DNA of 12,250 nt from CAZCBJ01 sp964496705. Its GTDB lineage: Bacteria; Chloroflexota; Anaerolineae; Anaerolineales; Anaerolineaceae. The position numbers and the translations under genes were made by a program. The notes beneath the pieces were generated by a model that saw nothing but the letters and a program-made list of their open reading frames with translations, searched no databases and was not told the origin of the DNA. The DNA lies in contig CAZCBJ010000109.1 in the NCBI GenBank assembly GCA_964496705.1, positions 1 to 12,250 of the forward strand. The letters are read 5' to 3'. Of the stretch, positions 1-7,606 are shown piece after piece (within the stretch, counting starts at the first letter, position 1; each line of letters opens with the position of its first letter).

Positions 1-2
1 AG

Positions 3-2414
3 GAGTCGTTTGTCAAAGGATTCGCGCCTTGGGGCTGGGTGATTGGCACCGGGATTTACATTGACGATGTCCACCAGGAGATCGCGCGCCTCGAGCAAAA
101 CCTGATCAATGTGTCGGTTGTAGTTTCGGCGGCGGTGGTGCTGCTGCTCTTGTTTGTGCTGCAACAGAGCCTGCGCATCGAGCGGCAGCGCCAGGAGGTG
201 CTGGACAGTCTGCACGAGTCCACCGAACGTTATCACGCCCTGGTGGAGGCCGCCAGCGAGGGCACGCTGCTGGTGCTGGAAGAGCGCTGCCGCTATGCCA
301 ATCCCACCTTCCTGAACATGCTCGGTTGCACCCCCCGCCAGTTGGAATTCCTTGAGCTGGCCGACCTGCTGCCTGCCGGCGAGGGAAACGCAGCCGTGTG
401 GCAGCGAATTCGCGGCCTGGGAGCAGAGCAGCCGCCTGCGGCGGACGCGCTGGAGGGCTATGTGCGGCGCATGGACGGCGGTCTGGTGGAGTGTGTGCTG
501 GCGCTGCATCCCATCCAGTATGCCGGACAGCAGGGCTTCATCCTGTTGGCCCGGGACGTGACCCGCCATCCCGATTCCCCCGGCGGCGAAGGCCTGGCGG
601 CGGCTGCGGCGGGCGCACCGCTGGGCATCTTTCATGCCCGCGCGGCGCGGCGCGCGGTTTTTCTAGACATCAATGCTGCCGGACGGGCGCTGCTTCCCCG
701 TCCTTCAGGGGAGTCGGGCAGCCAACCGTCGCTGGCCGATTTCTTCGCCGACCCAGCCGAGTTTGATCAGTTCATGGCGCGCCTGCTGACCGAAGGCGAG
801 GTGAGGGATCACCTCTTGCACCTGGAAACGCCGGACGCATCGGTGCGCTTTATCTCCCTCTCGGCGCGCCTGGTGCGGGACGAGCAAGACCAGCCCGTGT
901 ATATGGCCGGGCTGCTGGAGGATGTCACCGACGCCCGCCGCCAGGAAACCGGGCGTGAAGCGCTGGTGGAGAGGCTGCAGGCTTCACTGCTCTTCTTGCA
1001 TGAACCGGTGGCCAGCCTGGGCTTTGACGCCGTGGTGTGCGCGATGGAAGCCAGCATCGAGCAGGTCTCGCAGTTGATGACCGCCCGCAGCGCCACTGCC
1101 GTGCTGGTCGCCACCGCAGATGGGACGGTGGTGGGGATTGTCACCGACCACGACCTGCGCGCCCGCGTGCTGGCTGAGAACCTTGACTTGAGCGCGCCAA
1201 TTTACAGCGTGATGAGCGCGCCTTTGATCAAGATCCATGATCAGGCGCTGGTGTATGAAGCTCTAATGCGCATGGAGGAGAAAGGCGTGCGCCATCTGGC
1301 CGTCGAGGATCAAAACGGTGAGATCGTGCGCGTAATTGACAGCAAATCGTTGATCCAGTTTCAACGCTACGGACCGCTGGTGCTGTCGCGGGAGATATCG
1401 CGCGCCGGGACCCCGGGCGTGGTGGCGCAGTGCTGCCAGCGGGTCACGCCGCTGGCGCGCACGCTGATGGACAGCAGCACGCGCACCAGCATCCTCACCG
1501 GCATGTTGACTTCCATCTGCGACGCCGCCACCGCGCGGCTGATTGAGCTGGGCGTGCAGGACCTCGGCCCGCCGCCGGCGCCGTTTGCCTTCATCGCCAT
1601 GGGCAGCCAGGGCCGTCAGGAGCAGACGCTGCTGACCGATCAGGACAACGGCATCATCTTTGCCGCACCGGATGATGGCAGCCGCGCGGAGGCTGCGGCT
1701 TATTTCCTGCGCCTGGGCGCGCGCGTGTGCGAGGGACTCAACCAGGCGGGTTATGCCCATTGCCGCGGCAATGTGATGGCCAGCAACCCGCGCTGGTGCC
1801 GTTCGCTGCCCGAATGGCTGGCGGGTTTTGACCAGTGGGTGGAGCGTTCCGAGCCGCAGGAGATCATTGACCTGAGCATTTTCTTCGACTTTCGCACCGT
1901 TTACGGCGACAGTGAGCTGCTGCACGGTCTGCGGCGGCACATCACTTCGATTCTGCCCGGGCAGCCGGCTTTCTTGCAGCATTTTGCGCGCAACGCGCTG
2001 AGCTTCAAACCGCCTTTCCGCCTGGTGGGCAATATCTACCTGGGCAGCGGCGGCGGCGAGCACGCCGGGGAGATCAATTTGAAAGATGCCATGATGCCGA
2101 TGGTCAGTTTTGCCCGGCTGTATGCCCTGCGCCATCAGGTCAATGAAACCCATACCTTGAAGCGTATCGAAGCGCTGGCTGAGCGCAATCTGATCCTGGC
2201 TTCCAGCCGGGATGAAACCACCGCCGCTTACGACTTCCTGATGCAATTGCGCCTGCAAAGCCAGCTGGCCGCCCTGCAGGCCGGGCGCCCGGCGGTGAAC
2301 ACCATCCAACTGGCGAAAATGGGCTATTCGCAGCGCGAGATGCTGAAACAGGCTTTTTCACAGATTGCGGCGGTGCAGAAAAAGATCAGTTACGATTTTC
2401 CCGGCGGGGTCTGA
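3..2414 (+). CDS. Cache-PAS-PAS-CBS-DUF294 nucleotidyltransferase-like membrane sensor (5' partial)
   Basis: The reading frame is open to the left edge, so the gene starts upstream; the GTG at 39 lies inside a conserved Cache-domain end (WGWVIGTGIYIDD) and is not the start. In order: the end of an extracytoplasmic Cache ligand-binding domain (to about 75), one TM helix (about 105-165) followed by a basic, coiled stretch, a PAS domain (about 220-570), a weaker PAS-like domain (about 600-945), a CBS pair (about 1000-1365), then a GlnD-like DUF294 module. The nucleotidyltransferase signature GSQGRQE lies at about 1602-1622 and TDQDN at about 1634-1648; the DUF294 C-terminal helical domain runs to the stop. 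By family it should sense a ligand outside and pass the signal through PAS and adenine-nucleotide-binding CBS domains to a nucleotidyl-transfer module; the target is unknown. I am sure of the domain types, not of catalysis. Confidence 0.9.
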   Translation, partial: ESFVKGFAPWGWVIGTGIYIDDVHQEIARLEQNLINVSVVVSAAVVLLLLFVLQQSLRIERQRQEVLDSLHESTERYHALVEAASEGTLLVLEERCRYANPTFLNMLGCTPRQLEFLELADLLPAGEGNAAVWQRIRGLGAEQPPAADALEGYVRRMDGGLVECVLALHPIQYAGQQGFILLARDVTRHPDSPGGEGLAAAAAGAPLGIFHARAARRAVFLDINAAGRALLPRPSGESGSQPSLADFFADPAEFDQFMARLLTEGEVRDHLLHLETPDASVRFISLSARLVRDEQDQPVYMAGLLEDVTDARRQETGREALVERLQASLLFLHEPVASLGFDAVVCAMEASIEQVSQLMTARSATAVLVATADGTVVGIVTDHDLRARVLAENLDLSAPIYSVMSAPLIKIHDQALVYEALMRMEEKGVRHLAVEDQNGEIVRVIDSKSLIQFQRYGPLVLSREISRAGTPGVVAQCCQRVTPLARTLMDSSTRTSILTGMLTSICDAATARLIELGVQDLGPPPAPFAFIAMGSQGRQEQTLLTDQDNGIIFAAPDDGSRAEAAAYFLRLGARVCEGLNQAGYAHCRGNVMASNPRWCRSLPEWLAGFDQWVERSEPQEIIDLSIFFDFRTVYGDSELLHGLRRHITSILPGQPAFLQHFARNALSFKPPFRLVGNIYLGSGGGEHAGEINLKDAMMPMVSFARLYALRHQVNETHTLKRIEALAERNLILASSRDETTAAYDFLMQLRLQSQLAALQAGRPAVNTIQLAKMGYSQREMLKQAFSQIAAVQKKISYDFPGGV

Positions 2415-2463
2415 TTGTCCTGGTGTCGGGTATCTTCCAAGACCCTTCAGTCGCTGCGCTCCT

Positions 2464-2492
2464 TCAGGGACTCACACGGGGTGATTCCCTGA
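2464..2492. terminator. Imperfect hairpin downstream of the sensor gene, possible transcript end
   Basis: TCAGGGA (2464-2470) pairs with TCCCTGA (2486-2492); after one C/T mismatch TCAC (2472-2475) pairs with GTGA (2481-2484) around the loop ACGGG. It lies about 50 bases after the sensor stop codon. The following bases are GCGGATTT, so there is no proper U-tract. It could be a weak terminator or part of a REP-like interspersed repeat. Confidence 0.35.
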
Positions 2493-2561
2493 GCGGATTT
2501 GACCAGAAATTCTCTTGCGCAGCACCCCGAAGCGATCGCGAAGCATCCCTGCGGGAAGGGT

Positions 2562-2579
2562 CTGCCCAGGATTGGGCAG
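2562..2579. repeat. Perfect 7-bp stem-loop in the spacer before the kinase gene
   Basis: CTGCCCA (2562-2568), loop GGAT, TGGGCAG (2573-2579). No T-run follows on either strand, so it is not a typical intrinsic terminator. The bases just before it (about 2526-2560, CGAAGCGATCGCGAAGC then a CCCTGCGGG stem) resemble interspersed non-coding repeats of environmental genomes. The rest of 2415-2636 holds no gene I can support. Confidence 0.4.
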
Positions 2580-2622
2580 CAAAACCTGGTTGACAGAGTA
2601 CTCGGCCGACCTGGTTTTCCAG

Positions 2623-2636
2623 TATACTTCGCAATC
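2623..2636 (+). promoter_or_regulatory. -10 box TATACT placed for a leaderless start
   Basis: TATACT (2623-2628) ends exactly 8 bases before the ATG at 2637. Normal -10 to +1 spacing would put transcription start at or within a base or two of the ATG, giving an mRNA with no leader. No Shine-Dalgarno sequence precedes this ATG, which fits. The TTGACA at 2590-2595 is 27 bases away, too far to be the matching -35. The NamZ gene at 11683 has the same geometry. Confidence 0.55.
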
Positions 2637-3548
2637 ATGGCTGCCAATCTTTCATCATCCCATCCTTTCCTGGCCGATCCGCTGCGCAACCCCATGGAGC
2701 GGTTTGTATCCGCCTACACCGGCCGTCCCTGGCAGATTGATCGGATTCAAGACCTGCGCGATCTTGCCTGTCATCCGGCCGCGATCCTTTCGGATGGCTC
2801 GTTCTCGGTATTTGCCAAATTCAGCGACGCAGCCAACGGGCGCGAGCAATTCGAGGTGGAACTGGCCGGGCTGAGCCTGTTGCAGGAGCGCGCGGGGGTG
2901 CTGATCCCGGCGCCGCTGGGGATTTTGAGGGTGGAGGGCGGCGCGCTGCTGGTGTTGGAGGTGGTTCAGGCAGTGGAACGCCAGCCCCGCCACTGGCGCG
3001 ATATTGGGCGGGCGCTGGCATGTATTCACCAGGTGAAAGGCGAATGGTGCGGTCTGGAGAGCAACGGCTATTTTGGCCCGCTGTACCAGGATAACCGGCC
3101 GATGAGCAATTGGGCTGACTTCTTCGTGGAGCGCCGGCTTTGGCCGCGCCTGGCGGGGGCAATCAACTCCGGCCACCTGCCTGGAGCAGTCATTTCTCAG
3201 ATGGAAAAATTGATCCAGCGTGTCCCGGACCTGTGCGGGTCTGAAAGTAAGCCCTGCCTGCTGCACGGTGATGCGCAGCAGAACAACTTTATCAGCACGC
3301 AGGCGGGCGCTGTGGTCATCGACCCGGCAGCACATTTCGGACACCCTGAATTTGCCCTGGCTTACCTGGATTATTTCCAGCCCGTTCCCGAAGATGTGTT
3401 CGCCGGCTACCGCGAGGTGCTGCCCATCGCGCCGGACTTTGCCGAGCGGCGCGACCTGTGGCGTATCTATGGTTACCTGGGCGCAACCGAGGTGGAAGGC
3501 GGGCCGTATCTGGAGCTGTTGATCCAGGCAATTCAAAAATATGTCTAG
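2637..3548 (+). CDS. Fructosamine kinase family protein (ketoamine kinase / APH-like fold)
   Basis: 303 aa from the ATG at 2637, close to the usual length of about 290-300. Family members phosphorylate Amadori-type ketoamines on sugars or proteins so that they break down (deglycation), in the cytoplasm. Visible kinase-fold landmarks are FAKF with the probable ATP-anchoring Lys61, Glu75 in FEVELAGL, the catalytic loop HGDAQQNN (H210, D212, N217) and the metal-binding VIDPA (D229), followed by the family-typical HFGHPEFALAYLDYF. Start choice: the frame stays open back to 2499, but that extension is spacer sequence with a hairpin, while the ATG at 2637 sits 8 bases after a TATACT box. ATG 2694 is an alternative but would cut conserved N-terminal residues. 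Its end overlaps a decayed VOC remnant on the other strand by 4 bases. The family assignment is firm; the substrate is not known. Confidence 0.88.
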   Translation: MAANLSSSHPFLADPLRNPMERFVSAYTGRPWQIDRIQDLRDLACHPAAILSDGSFSVFAKFSDAANGREQFEVELAGLSLLQERAGVLIPAPLGILRVEGGALLVLEVVQAVERQPRHWRDIGRALACIHQVKGEWCGLESNGYFGPLYQDNRPMSNWADFFVERRLWPRLAGAINSGHLPGAVISQMEKLIQRVPDLCGSESKPCLLHGDAQQNNFISTQAGAVVIDPAAHFGHPEFALAYLDYFQPVPEDVFAGYREVLPIAPDFAERRDLWRIYGYLGATEVEGGPYLELLIQAIQKYV

Positions 3549-3716
3549 GGGATGAAGTGCCAGATCAAAGGGCAGCCGTCTCGCTGGGGTTGGGTGGATG
3601 GCTGCGCCTTTTCCACCGGCGCGCACAGGTTGAGAATATTACCGTCCGGGTCGCGGAACCAGGCCGAGCGTAGCCCCACGGCTGGGTGGCGGGCGGTTTG
3701 ACCACCGGCAGTCTGG
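3545..3716 (-). pseudogene. C-terminal remnant of a VOC (glyoxalase/bleomycin-resistance fold) protein
   Basis: Read on the minus strand, LPVVKPPATQPWG is followed, one base out of frame, by RSAWFRDPDGNILNLCAPVEKA and a tail ending HFIP at a TAG (3545-3547). PPxxQPWGxRSAWFRDPDGN is the classic last beta-strand region of VOC-superfamily metalloenzymes and antibiotic-binding proteins. The frame breaks at GGCTACGCTCGG; the second remnant at 4857-4982 has GGCTGGCGCTCGG at the same place, so a small deletion explains the shift. The N-terminal two thirds are missing: immediately upstream (about 3735) the zinc-ribbon gene ends. No start codon or ribosome site remains, so I call it a dead fragment. 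Confidence 0.7.
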
Positions 3717-3734
3717 CCGCCTGGCTGCCTGTGG

Positions 3735-4670
3735 TTATTTTTCCCGGGTTTTGCGCGGGGTGGAATCGGATTTTGGGTTGGTTTTGCGCGGTTTTCGGGC
3801 TGGTTTTTCGGGGGGTGCGGTCTCTCCGCTTTGGGATCTCATTTCTTGAGCCAATTCTCGCAGATCGGCAGGCAGGCGCGAGATCTCTTCGGGATGCGCC
3901 AGGGCGTGCGTCAGCCGCTTTAATTTTTCCTGGTCGGTGACAACCTGCTGCATGCGCCCGACTATTTTTTCCTGGTCTTGCACTTCGCTCCAGCGGGGCG
4001 GGGCATTTTTTGCCCCCCATTGGTTGACCCAGCGGATCGCCAATCCCGCCCCGACCAGGATGCCCGCGATCGTTCCAAGGGTCTGGTACGCGCCTGCGAT
4101 CGTCTGCCACCCAAGGTAACCCGCCAAAGGAACCATGCCGCAGGCTGCCAGGAATCTGAAGATCGCCACCCGGCGGATATGGCCGCGCTCTTTTGCTTCG
4201 ATTTCCTCACGCCGATTGCGCAGCCATTCAGACTCGCCGCCGGAATGCGATGCCAGAAAGGGGGCGTGGGTGAAGAAGGTCTGGTTGGATGCGATGCGGT
4301 AGAGCGAGTGGGTCAGAATTGCGCCCAGAACACCGCCGCCCACCGCCAGCGGCAGCGCAGCGTCCTGACCAAAATGTCTGGCGAGGATAAACCAACCCAG
4401 CGCAGCTCCGCCGCCGACCAGGAGCGTGACGATGAATACGCCGAGGATAACGGAACCAACCACCGCGCCGATTTTTTCGATTTCAAACTGAATATTTTGC
4501 CGGCGGCGGATGGCTTCCGGGCTGCTCCGTTTTCGCTCGCCTTGCCGGCGGCGCAATTCCATTCCCGTGACTTCTTCCACGCCTCCCAATCTTGCGCTGC
4601 AATGAGGGCATCGGGTGACATTCGGGCCGGAGAGCCCTCCCCCACAATTCCCGCAGGAGTAGGTATGCAT
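3735..4670 (-). CDS. Zinc-ribbon membrane protein with four predicted TM helices, function unknown
   Basis: 311 aa from the ATG at 4668-4670, which is preceded by a strong ribosome site AAGGAGG about 5 bases away; this rejects the longer frame starting at 4715. The N-terminus is a short zinc ribbon, C6-x2-C9 and C21-x2-C24 (CGNC, CPHC). A basic linker (about 38-57) follows. There are four hydrophobic segments, about residues 67-95, 104-124, 157-177 and 184-204, with a charged loop between the second and third. The C-terminal 100 residues are hydrophilic, helical and end in a Lys/Arg/Pro-rich tail (from about 278). This domain plan is common for uncharacterised bacterial membrane proteins; I cannot assign a function. 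It has its own promoter region and is flanked on both sides by VOC remnants on the same strand. Confidence 0.8.
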   Translation of the reverse strand: MHTYSCGNCGGGLSGPNVTRCPHCSARLGGVEEVTGMELRRRQGERKRSSPEAIRRRQNIQFEIEKIGAVVGSVILGVFIVTLLVGGGAALGWFILARHFGQDAALPLAVGGGVLGAILTHSLYRIASNQTFFTHAPFLASHSGGESEWLRNRREEIEAKERGHIRRVAIFRFLAACGMVPLAGYLGWQTIAGAYQTLGTIAGILVGAGLAIRWVNQWGAKNAPPRWSEVQDQEKIVGRMQQVVTDQEKLKRLTHALAHPEEISRLPADLRELAQEMRSQSGETAPPEKPARKPRKTNPKSDSTPRKTREK

Positions 4671-4715
4671 GACTGCCTCCTTCTGTAAGAGTTGTGTCGA
4701 TTGAACCAGTCTCAA

Positions 4716-4745
4716 TATAAATCTGTCAGGAGCAGAACCTGTAAA
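4716..4745 (-). promoter_or_regulatory. Candidate promoter for the zinc-ribbon membrane protein
   Basis: On the minus strand TTTACA (4740-4745) and TTTATA (4716-4721) are spaced by 18 bases, in a locally AT-rich stretch about 50 bases before the ATG. TATATT, two bases further downstream, is an alternative -10. The -35 overlaps a perfect 12-bp palindrome TAAAATATTTTA (4742-4753), which could be an operator. Confidence 0.4.
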
Positions 4746-4856
4746 ATATTTTATTCCTTTTTTGAGATGTTGTGTTGGAATTTTTGGTTCAGGTTTGCAG
4801 ATGCGCCATCCCCAAGAATCAGATAGGAACGCGTGTGCAGCAACTCCGCAATGACG

Positions 4857-4982
4857 TCAGTGCCAAGTCCAGGCCGAGCGCCAGCCCCACGCCCGGGCGG
4901 TGGGCGGTTTGACCACCGGCGCGTCCCATGCCAGCCTGCGCGCGCCGCGCGTCAGGATGCAGATTCCGTTGAATTTCTTCAT
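4857..4982 (-). pseudogene. Internally deleted VOC (glyoxalase-fold) gene remnant
   Basis: A 41-codon frame starts at the ATG 4980-4982 with a good ribosome site (GGGAGG about 5 bases before). It begins MKKFNGICILT then a degenerate RRLA, a typical VOC N-terminus. It jumps directly to VVKPPTARAWGWRSAW, which is the VOC C-terminal strand, and ends at a TGA. The middle of the domain, about 80-100 residues including most metal or ligand contacts, is absent, as is the final FRDPDGN. The VVKPP...WG...RSAW stretch closely matches the remnant at 3545-3716 in DNA as well as protein, so both came from related genes. The tiny frame could still be translated, but it cannot fold as a VOC domain. The rest of the gap 4671-5165 holds only promoter-like sequence. 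Confidence 0.6.
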
Positions 4983-5052
4983 GCGCGCCTCCCGCAGGAT
5001 GATGATAGCCATTTCTGGCGCTTTTGCGGGCTGCGCTTTGTCCATTTTCCTG

Positions 5053-5058
5053 TATACT
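5053..5058 (+). promoter_or_regulatory. Candidate -10 box (TATACT) upstream of the GAF-SpoIIE gene
   Basis: TATACT at 5053-5058 is a good -10, but no convincing -35 lies 16-18 bases upstream. It would give a leader of about 100 bases before the ATG at 5166. The core GTATAC is palindromic, so it could equally serve the minus strand towards the VOC remnant. Confidence 0.3.
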
Positions 5059-5165
5059 ACACTTTGACGGACGGCGTCTCCCAGCCGCTTTCGATTCTGG
5101 CTGGCAAGCCGGAGCCGCGCGCGTGAACGATCTTGACAGGTTGCGCTTTGATCGCCGGTGCATGC

Positions 5166-6502
5166 ATGATTGAACCCTCTGAAGATATCCCCATTGAAAA
5201 TGCCCGCTTGCAGCAGGAGTTGGTCCAGCGCGAGACCGAGCTGGCGATCATCAACGGTGTGCTCAAGGGATTGGCGTCGCATCTGGAGGTGCAGGCTATC
5301 TACGACCTGGTGGGCGAGCAGGTGCGCGAAATTTTCAACGCCCAGGTGGTGATGCTGTCCAATTATGACCCGGCGACCCACACCGTGGAGCACCGCTACA
5401 TGATCGAGCGCGGGCAGCGCGTCTATTATCCCGGGCTGCACCCGCCGGGCGGTTTCCGCGCCAAAATCATCCAGACCCGCCAGCCGGTGCTGGTCAACAC
5501 CCGCGTCGCAGAGGAGGCGGCCCGCCTGGGGCAGCCCACCCTGCCGGGGACGATCACCCCCAAATCCTGGCTGGGCGTGCCGATGCTCGTCGGCGATCAG
5601 GTGACCGGCATCCTCAGCCTGCAGAATGTCGAGGAAGAGAACGCCTTCGGCGAATCGGACGTGCGCCTGCTGCAGACGCTAGCGGCATCGATGAGCCTGG
5701 CGTTGGAGAACGCGCGCCTGTGGGAGCAGGAGAACCGGGCGCGCCAGGCGATGGAACGCGAGTTTGAGATCGGGCGCGAGATTCAGGCCGGCTTCCTGCC
5801 GGATGTGCTGCCGCAGCCCAGAGGCTGGGAGATTGCGGCGGCGCTGAAGCCGGCCCGCGAGGTGGCCGGGGATTTCTACGATGTTTTTCGCCTGCCGGGC
5901 GACAGGATCGGGTTGGTCATCGCCGATGTGTGCGACAAGGGTCTGGGCGCGGCGCTGTTCATGACCCTTTTTCGCAGTCTGCTGCGCGCCGTTATTCGCG
6001 CGCCAGTCCGATGCGCAACCGCACTTCGATTTCGCGACTCAAGCTGGCTGTCATGCTGACCAATAATTACATCGCGGACACCCACGCCAAAACCAGCATG
6101 TTCGCCACCGTATTTTTCGGCATCCAGGATTTGCGCAGCGGATTGTTGACCTATATCAATGCGGGTCATTTTCCGCCGGTGGTGCTGCGCGCACAGGGAG
6201 ATTGCGAGTTGCTGCGACTCACCGGTCCGGCAGTGGGCGCCATGCCGGATATGAACCATACCACTGGCGAGGTGCGCCTTGAGCCGGGCGATTTGTTGTT
6301 CGCCTGCACCGACGGGCTGATTGACGCAGCCAGTCCAGCCGGCGCATCATTTGACCTGGATGATTTGCCGGATTGGTTCAGCCCGACCCGCCCGCTGAGC
6401 CAGTCGCTGGCCCACATCCAGTCGGCGGTGAGCGCGCTGCCAGCCGGGGTGCGGCAGATGGACGACATCGCCATGCTGGCGGTGCGGCGCACAGTCAAAT
6501 AA
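5166..6502 (+). pseudogene. GAF-domain PP2C (SpoIIE/RsbU-type) serine phosphatase, frameshifted
   Basis: Start at ATG 5166: the N-terminal helix leads straight into the GAF domain, with only a weak GGTG ribosome site; the upstream TTG at 5133 adds nothing conserved. A GAF domain (about residues 25-180) and a short coiled linker (180-205) lead to the SpoIIE phosphatase domain, with metal-binding motifs AGDFYD (D236) and IADVCDKG (D254). After FRSLLRAVIR (about 5996) the frame is lost and runs to a TGA at 6057-6059. By 6038 the next-but-one frame resumes with LAVMLTNNYIADTH and carries the rest: YINAGHFPP, FACTDGLIDA and MDDIAMLAVRR, stop at 6502. The family dephosphorylates anti-sigma-factor antagonists (partner-switching control). 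All core motifs survive, so the break is either recent or a sequence error. The stop abuts the next ATG (TAAATG). Confidence 0.82.
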
Positions 6503-7606
6503 ATGCCATCCTTTCCCCGAGATTTCCAGCCTGCCATGCCCGACCCGACCGGTCTCCCCACCCCATATCCCGAGATCAACGCCCTGTTGAGCGAGCTGCT
6601 GTCCGCCATCCGCGAGGTGCTGGGCGCCCATTTTGTGGGCATGTACCTGGACGGCTCGCTGGCGGCGGGCGGATTCGACTCGGCCAGCGATATTGATTTT
6701 GTGGTTGTGACGGATGTGGATGTGGATGACGGTTTATTCCTGGCGCTGCAAGCCCTACACGAGCGCTTCAACCGCCTGGACTCGCCCTGGGCAATCCAAC
6801 TGGAAGGCTCGTATGTCTCGCTGGCGGGTGTCCGCCGTTATGACCCGCAGCATGCGCGTTTTCCCAACATTGAGCGCGGTCTGGGTGAGCGCCTTAAAAT
6901 AGTGGACCATGACGGTTGGTTCACCCTGCACCGCCACCTGCTGCGCGCCGGCGGCATCACCCTGGCCGGGCCGCCGCCGCACACGCTGGTGGACCCGGTT
7001 TCCACCCTGCAATTGCGCCGGGCTGCGCTGCAGGTGCTGGACAGTTGGGCGGCGCACTTCTCTGACCGCCCGGAGGTCCTGGACTTCGGCGGGTACCAAT
7101 GTTACGTGGTTTTGACCGTCTGCCGCATCCTCTACACACTTCAATCGGGAGGGGTGGCGTCCAAACAGATTTCGGCGGAATGGGCCCGAGAGGCGCTCGG
7201 CATGCCGTGGCGCGAGCTGGTTGAGCGCGCCCTGGTGGGTCGCCTCCAGCCCAGGCAAAAAGCGGATGCCGCCGATATCCGCGCCAGCCTGGATTTCATC
7301 CGCTTCGCGCAGCAAGCCAGCCAGCCGGTGCGCAGTTTTCTGCACTGCGAGATTTGCAGCCAGCTTGAGGACGTGGAAACCTCTTTCAGCAAATACGGCT
7401 GGCCGGAGATGGATCGCCCCCTGCCGCCCAGCGCCGCTCGCCTGGAAGTGGTCGAAGCGTTGACCGATTACGATCCTGAGAACCATCACATCCGCCGCTG
7501 CCGCTTGTGCGCCACGCGCTACCAGTACGATTGGAGCTACGATTACCTGGTCAACGGCAGCGAGGACGAGGAACGCCTGGCGCGCCTGGTCAGGCTTGCG
7601 TGGTGA
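6503..7606 (+). CDS. AadA-like nucleotidyltransferase (DUF4111 type) with an extra C-terminal Cys4 tail
   Basis: 367 aa. The N-terminal nucleotidyltransferase fold shows G51-S52 followed by D63-x-D65 (DGSLAAGGFDSASDIDFVVVTD), the metal- and NTP-binding signature of the polymerase-beta superfamily. Residues about 100-270 fit the helical C-terminal domain of aminoglycoside adenylyltransferases (DUF4111). Beyond that lies about 85 extra residues with C282-x2-C285 and C333-x2-C336, probably one zinc site, ending in YDYLVNGSEDEERLARL, an ending I recall from uncharacterised proteins. By family it could adenylylate an aminoglycoside or another small hydroxyl compound; resistance is not shown. The ATG directly follows the phosphatase stop (TAAATG), with no clear ribosome site, suggesting translational coupling. 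ATG 6536 is an alternative start. Its last 17 bases overlap the convergent SDR gene. Confidence 0.82.
   Translation: MPSFPRDFQPAMPDPTGLPTPYPEINALLSELLSAIREVLGAHFVGMYLDGSLAAGGFDSASDIDFVVVTDVDVDDGLFLALQALHERFNRLDSPWAIQLEGSYVSLAGVRRYDPQHARFPNIERGLGERLKIVDHDGWFTLHRHLLRAGGITLAGPPPHTLVDPVSTLQLRRAALQVLDSWAAHFSDRPEVLDFGGYQCYVVLTVCRILYTLQSGGVASKQISAEWAREALGMPWRELVERALVGRLQPRQKADAADIRASLDFIRFAQQASQPVRSFLHCEICSQLEDVETSFSKYGWPEMDRPLPPSAARLEVVEALTDYDPENHHIRRCRLCATRYQYDWSYDYLVNGSEDEERLARLVRLAW

Noticed and set aside
1263..2309. A 348-codon minus-strand frame opposite the DUF294 sensor
   Set aside because: Low-complexity Gln/His/Arg-rich translation typical of antisense to a GC-rich gene; the plus strand has clear domains.
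2590..2595. TTGACA as a -35 box for the kinase gene
   Set aside because: It is 27 bases from the TATACT box, and no other -10 lies at 16-18 bases.
2655..3626. A 323-codon minus-strand frame opposite the fructosamine kinase
   Set aside because: Antisense shadow; the kinase motifs on the plus strand are unambiguous.
5123..5173. GTG-started 16-codon frame overlapping the phosphatase start, a possible leader peptide
   Set aside because: Very short, with a distant GGAG and no attenuator structure; likely chance.
6503..7606. Calling the nucleotidyltransferase an aminoglycoside resistance gene
   Set aside because: Only the fold and general signature match; the extra Cys4 tail and the genomic context give no support for a resistance role.
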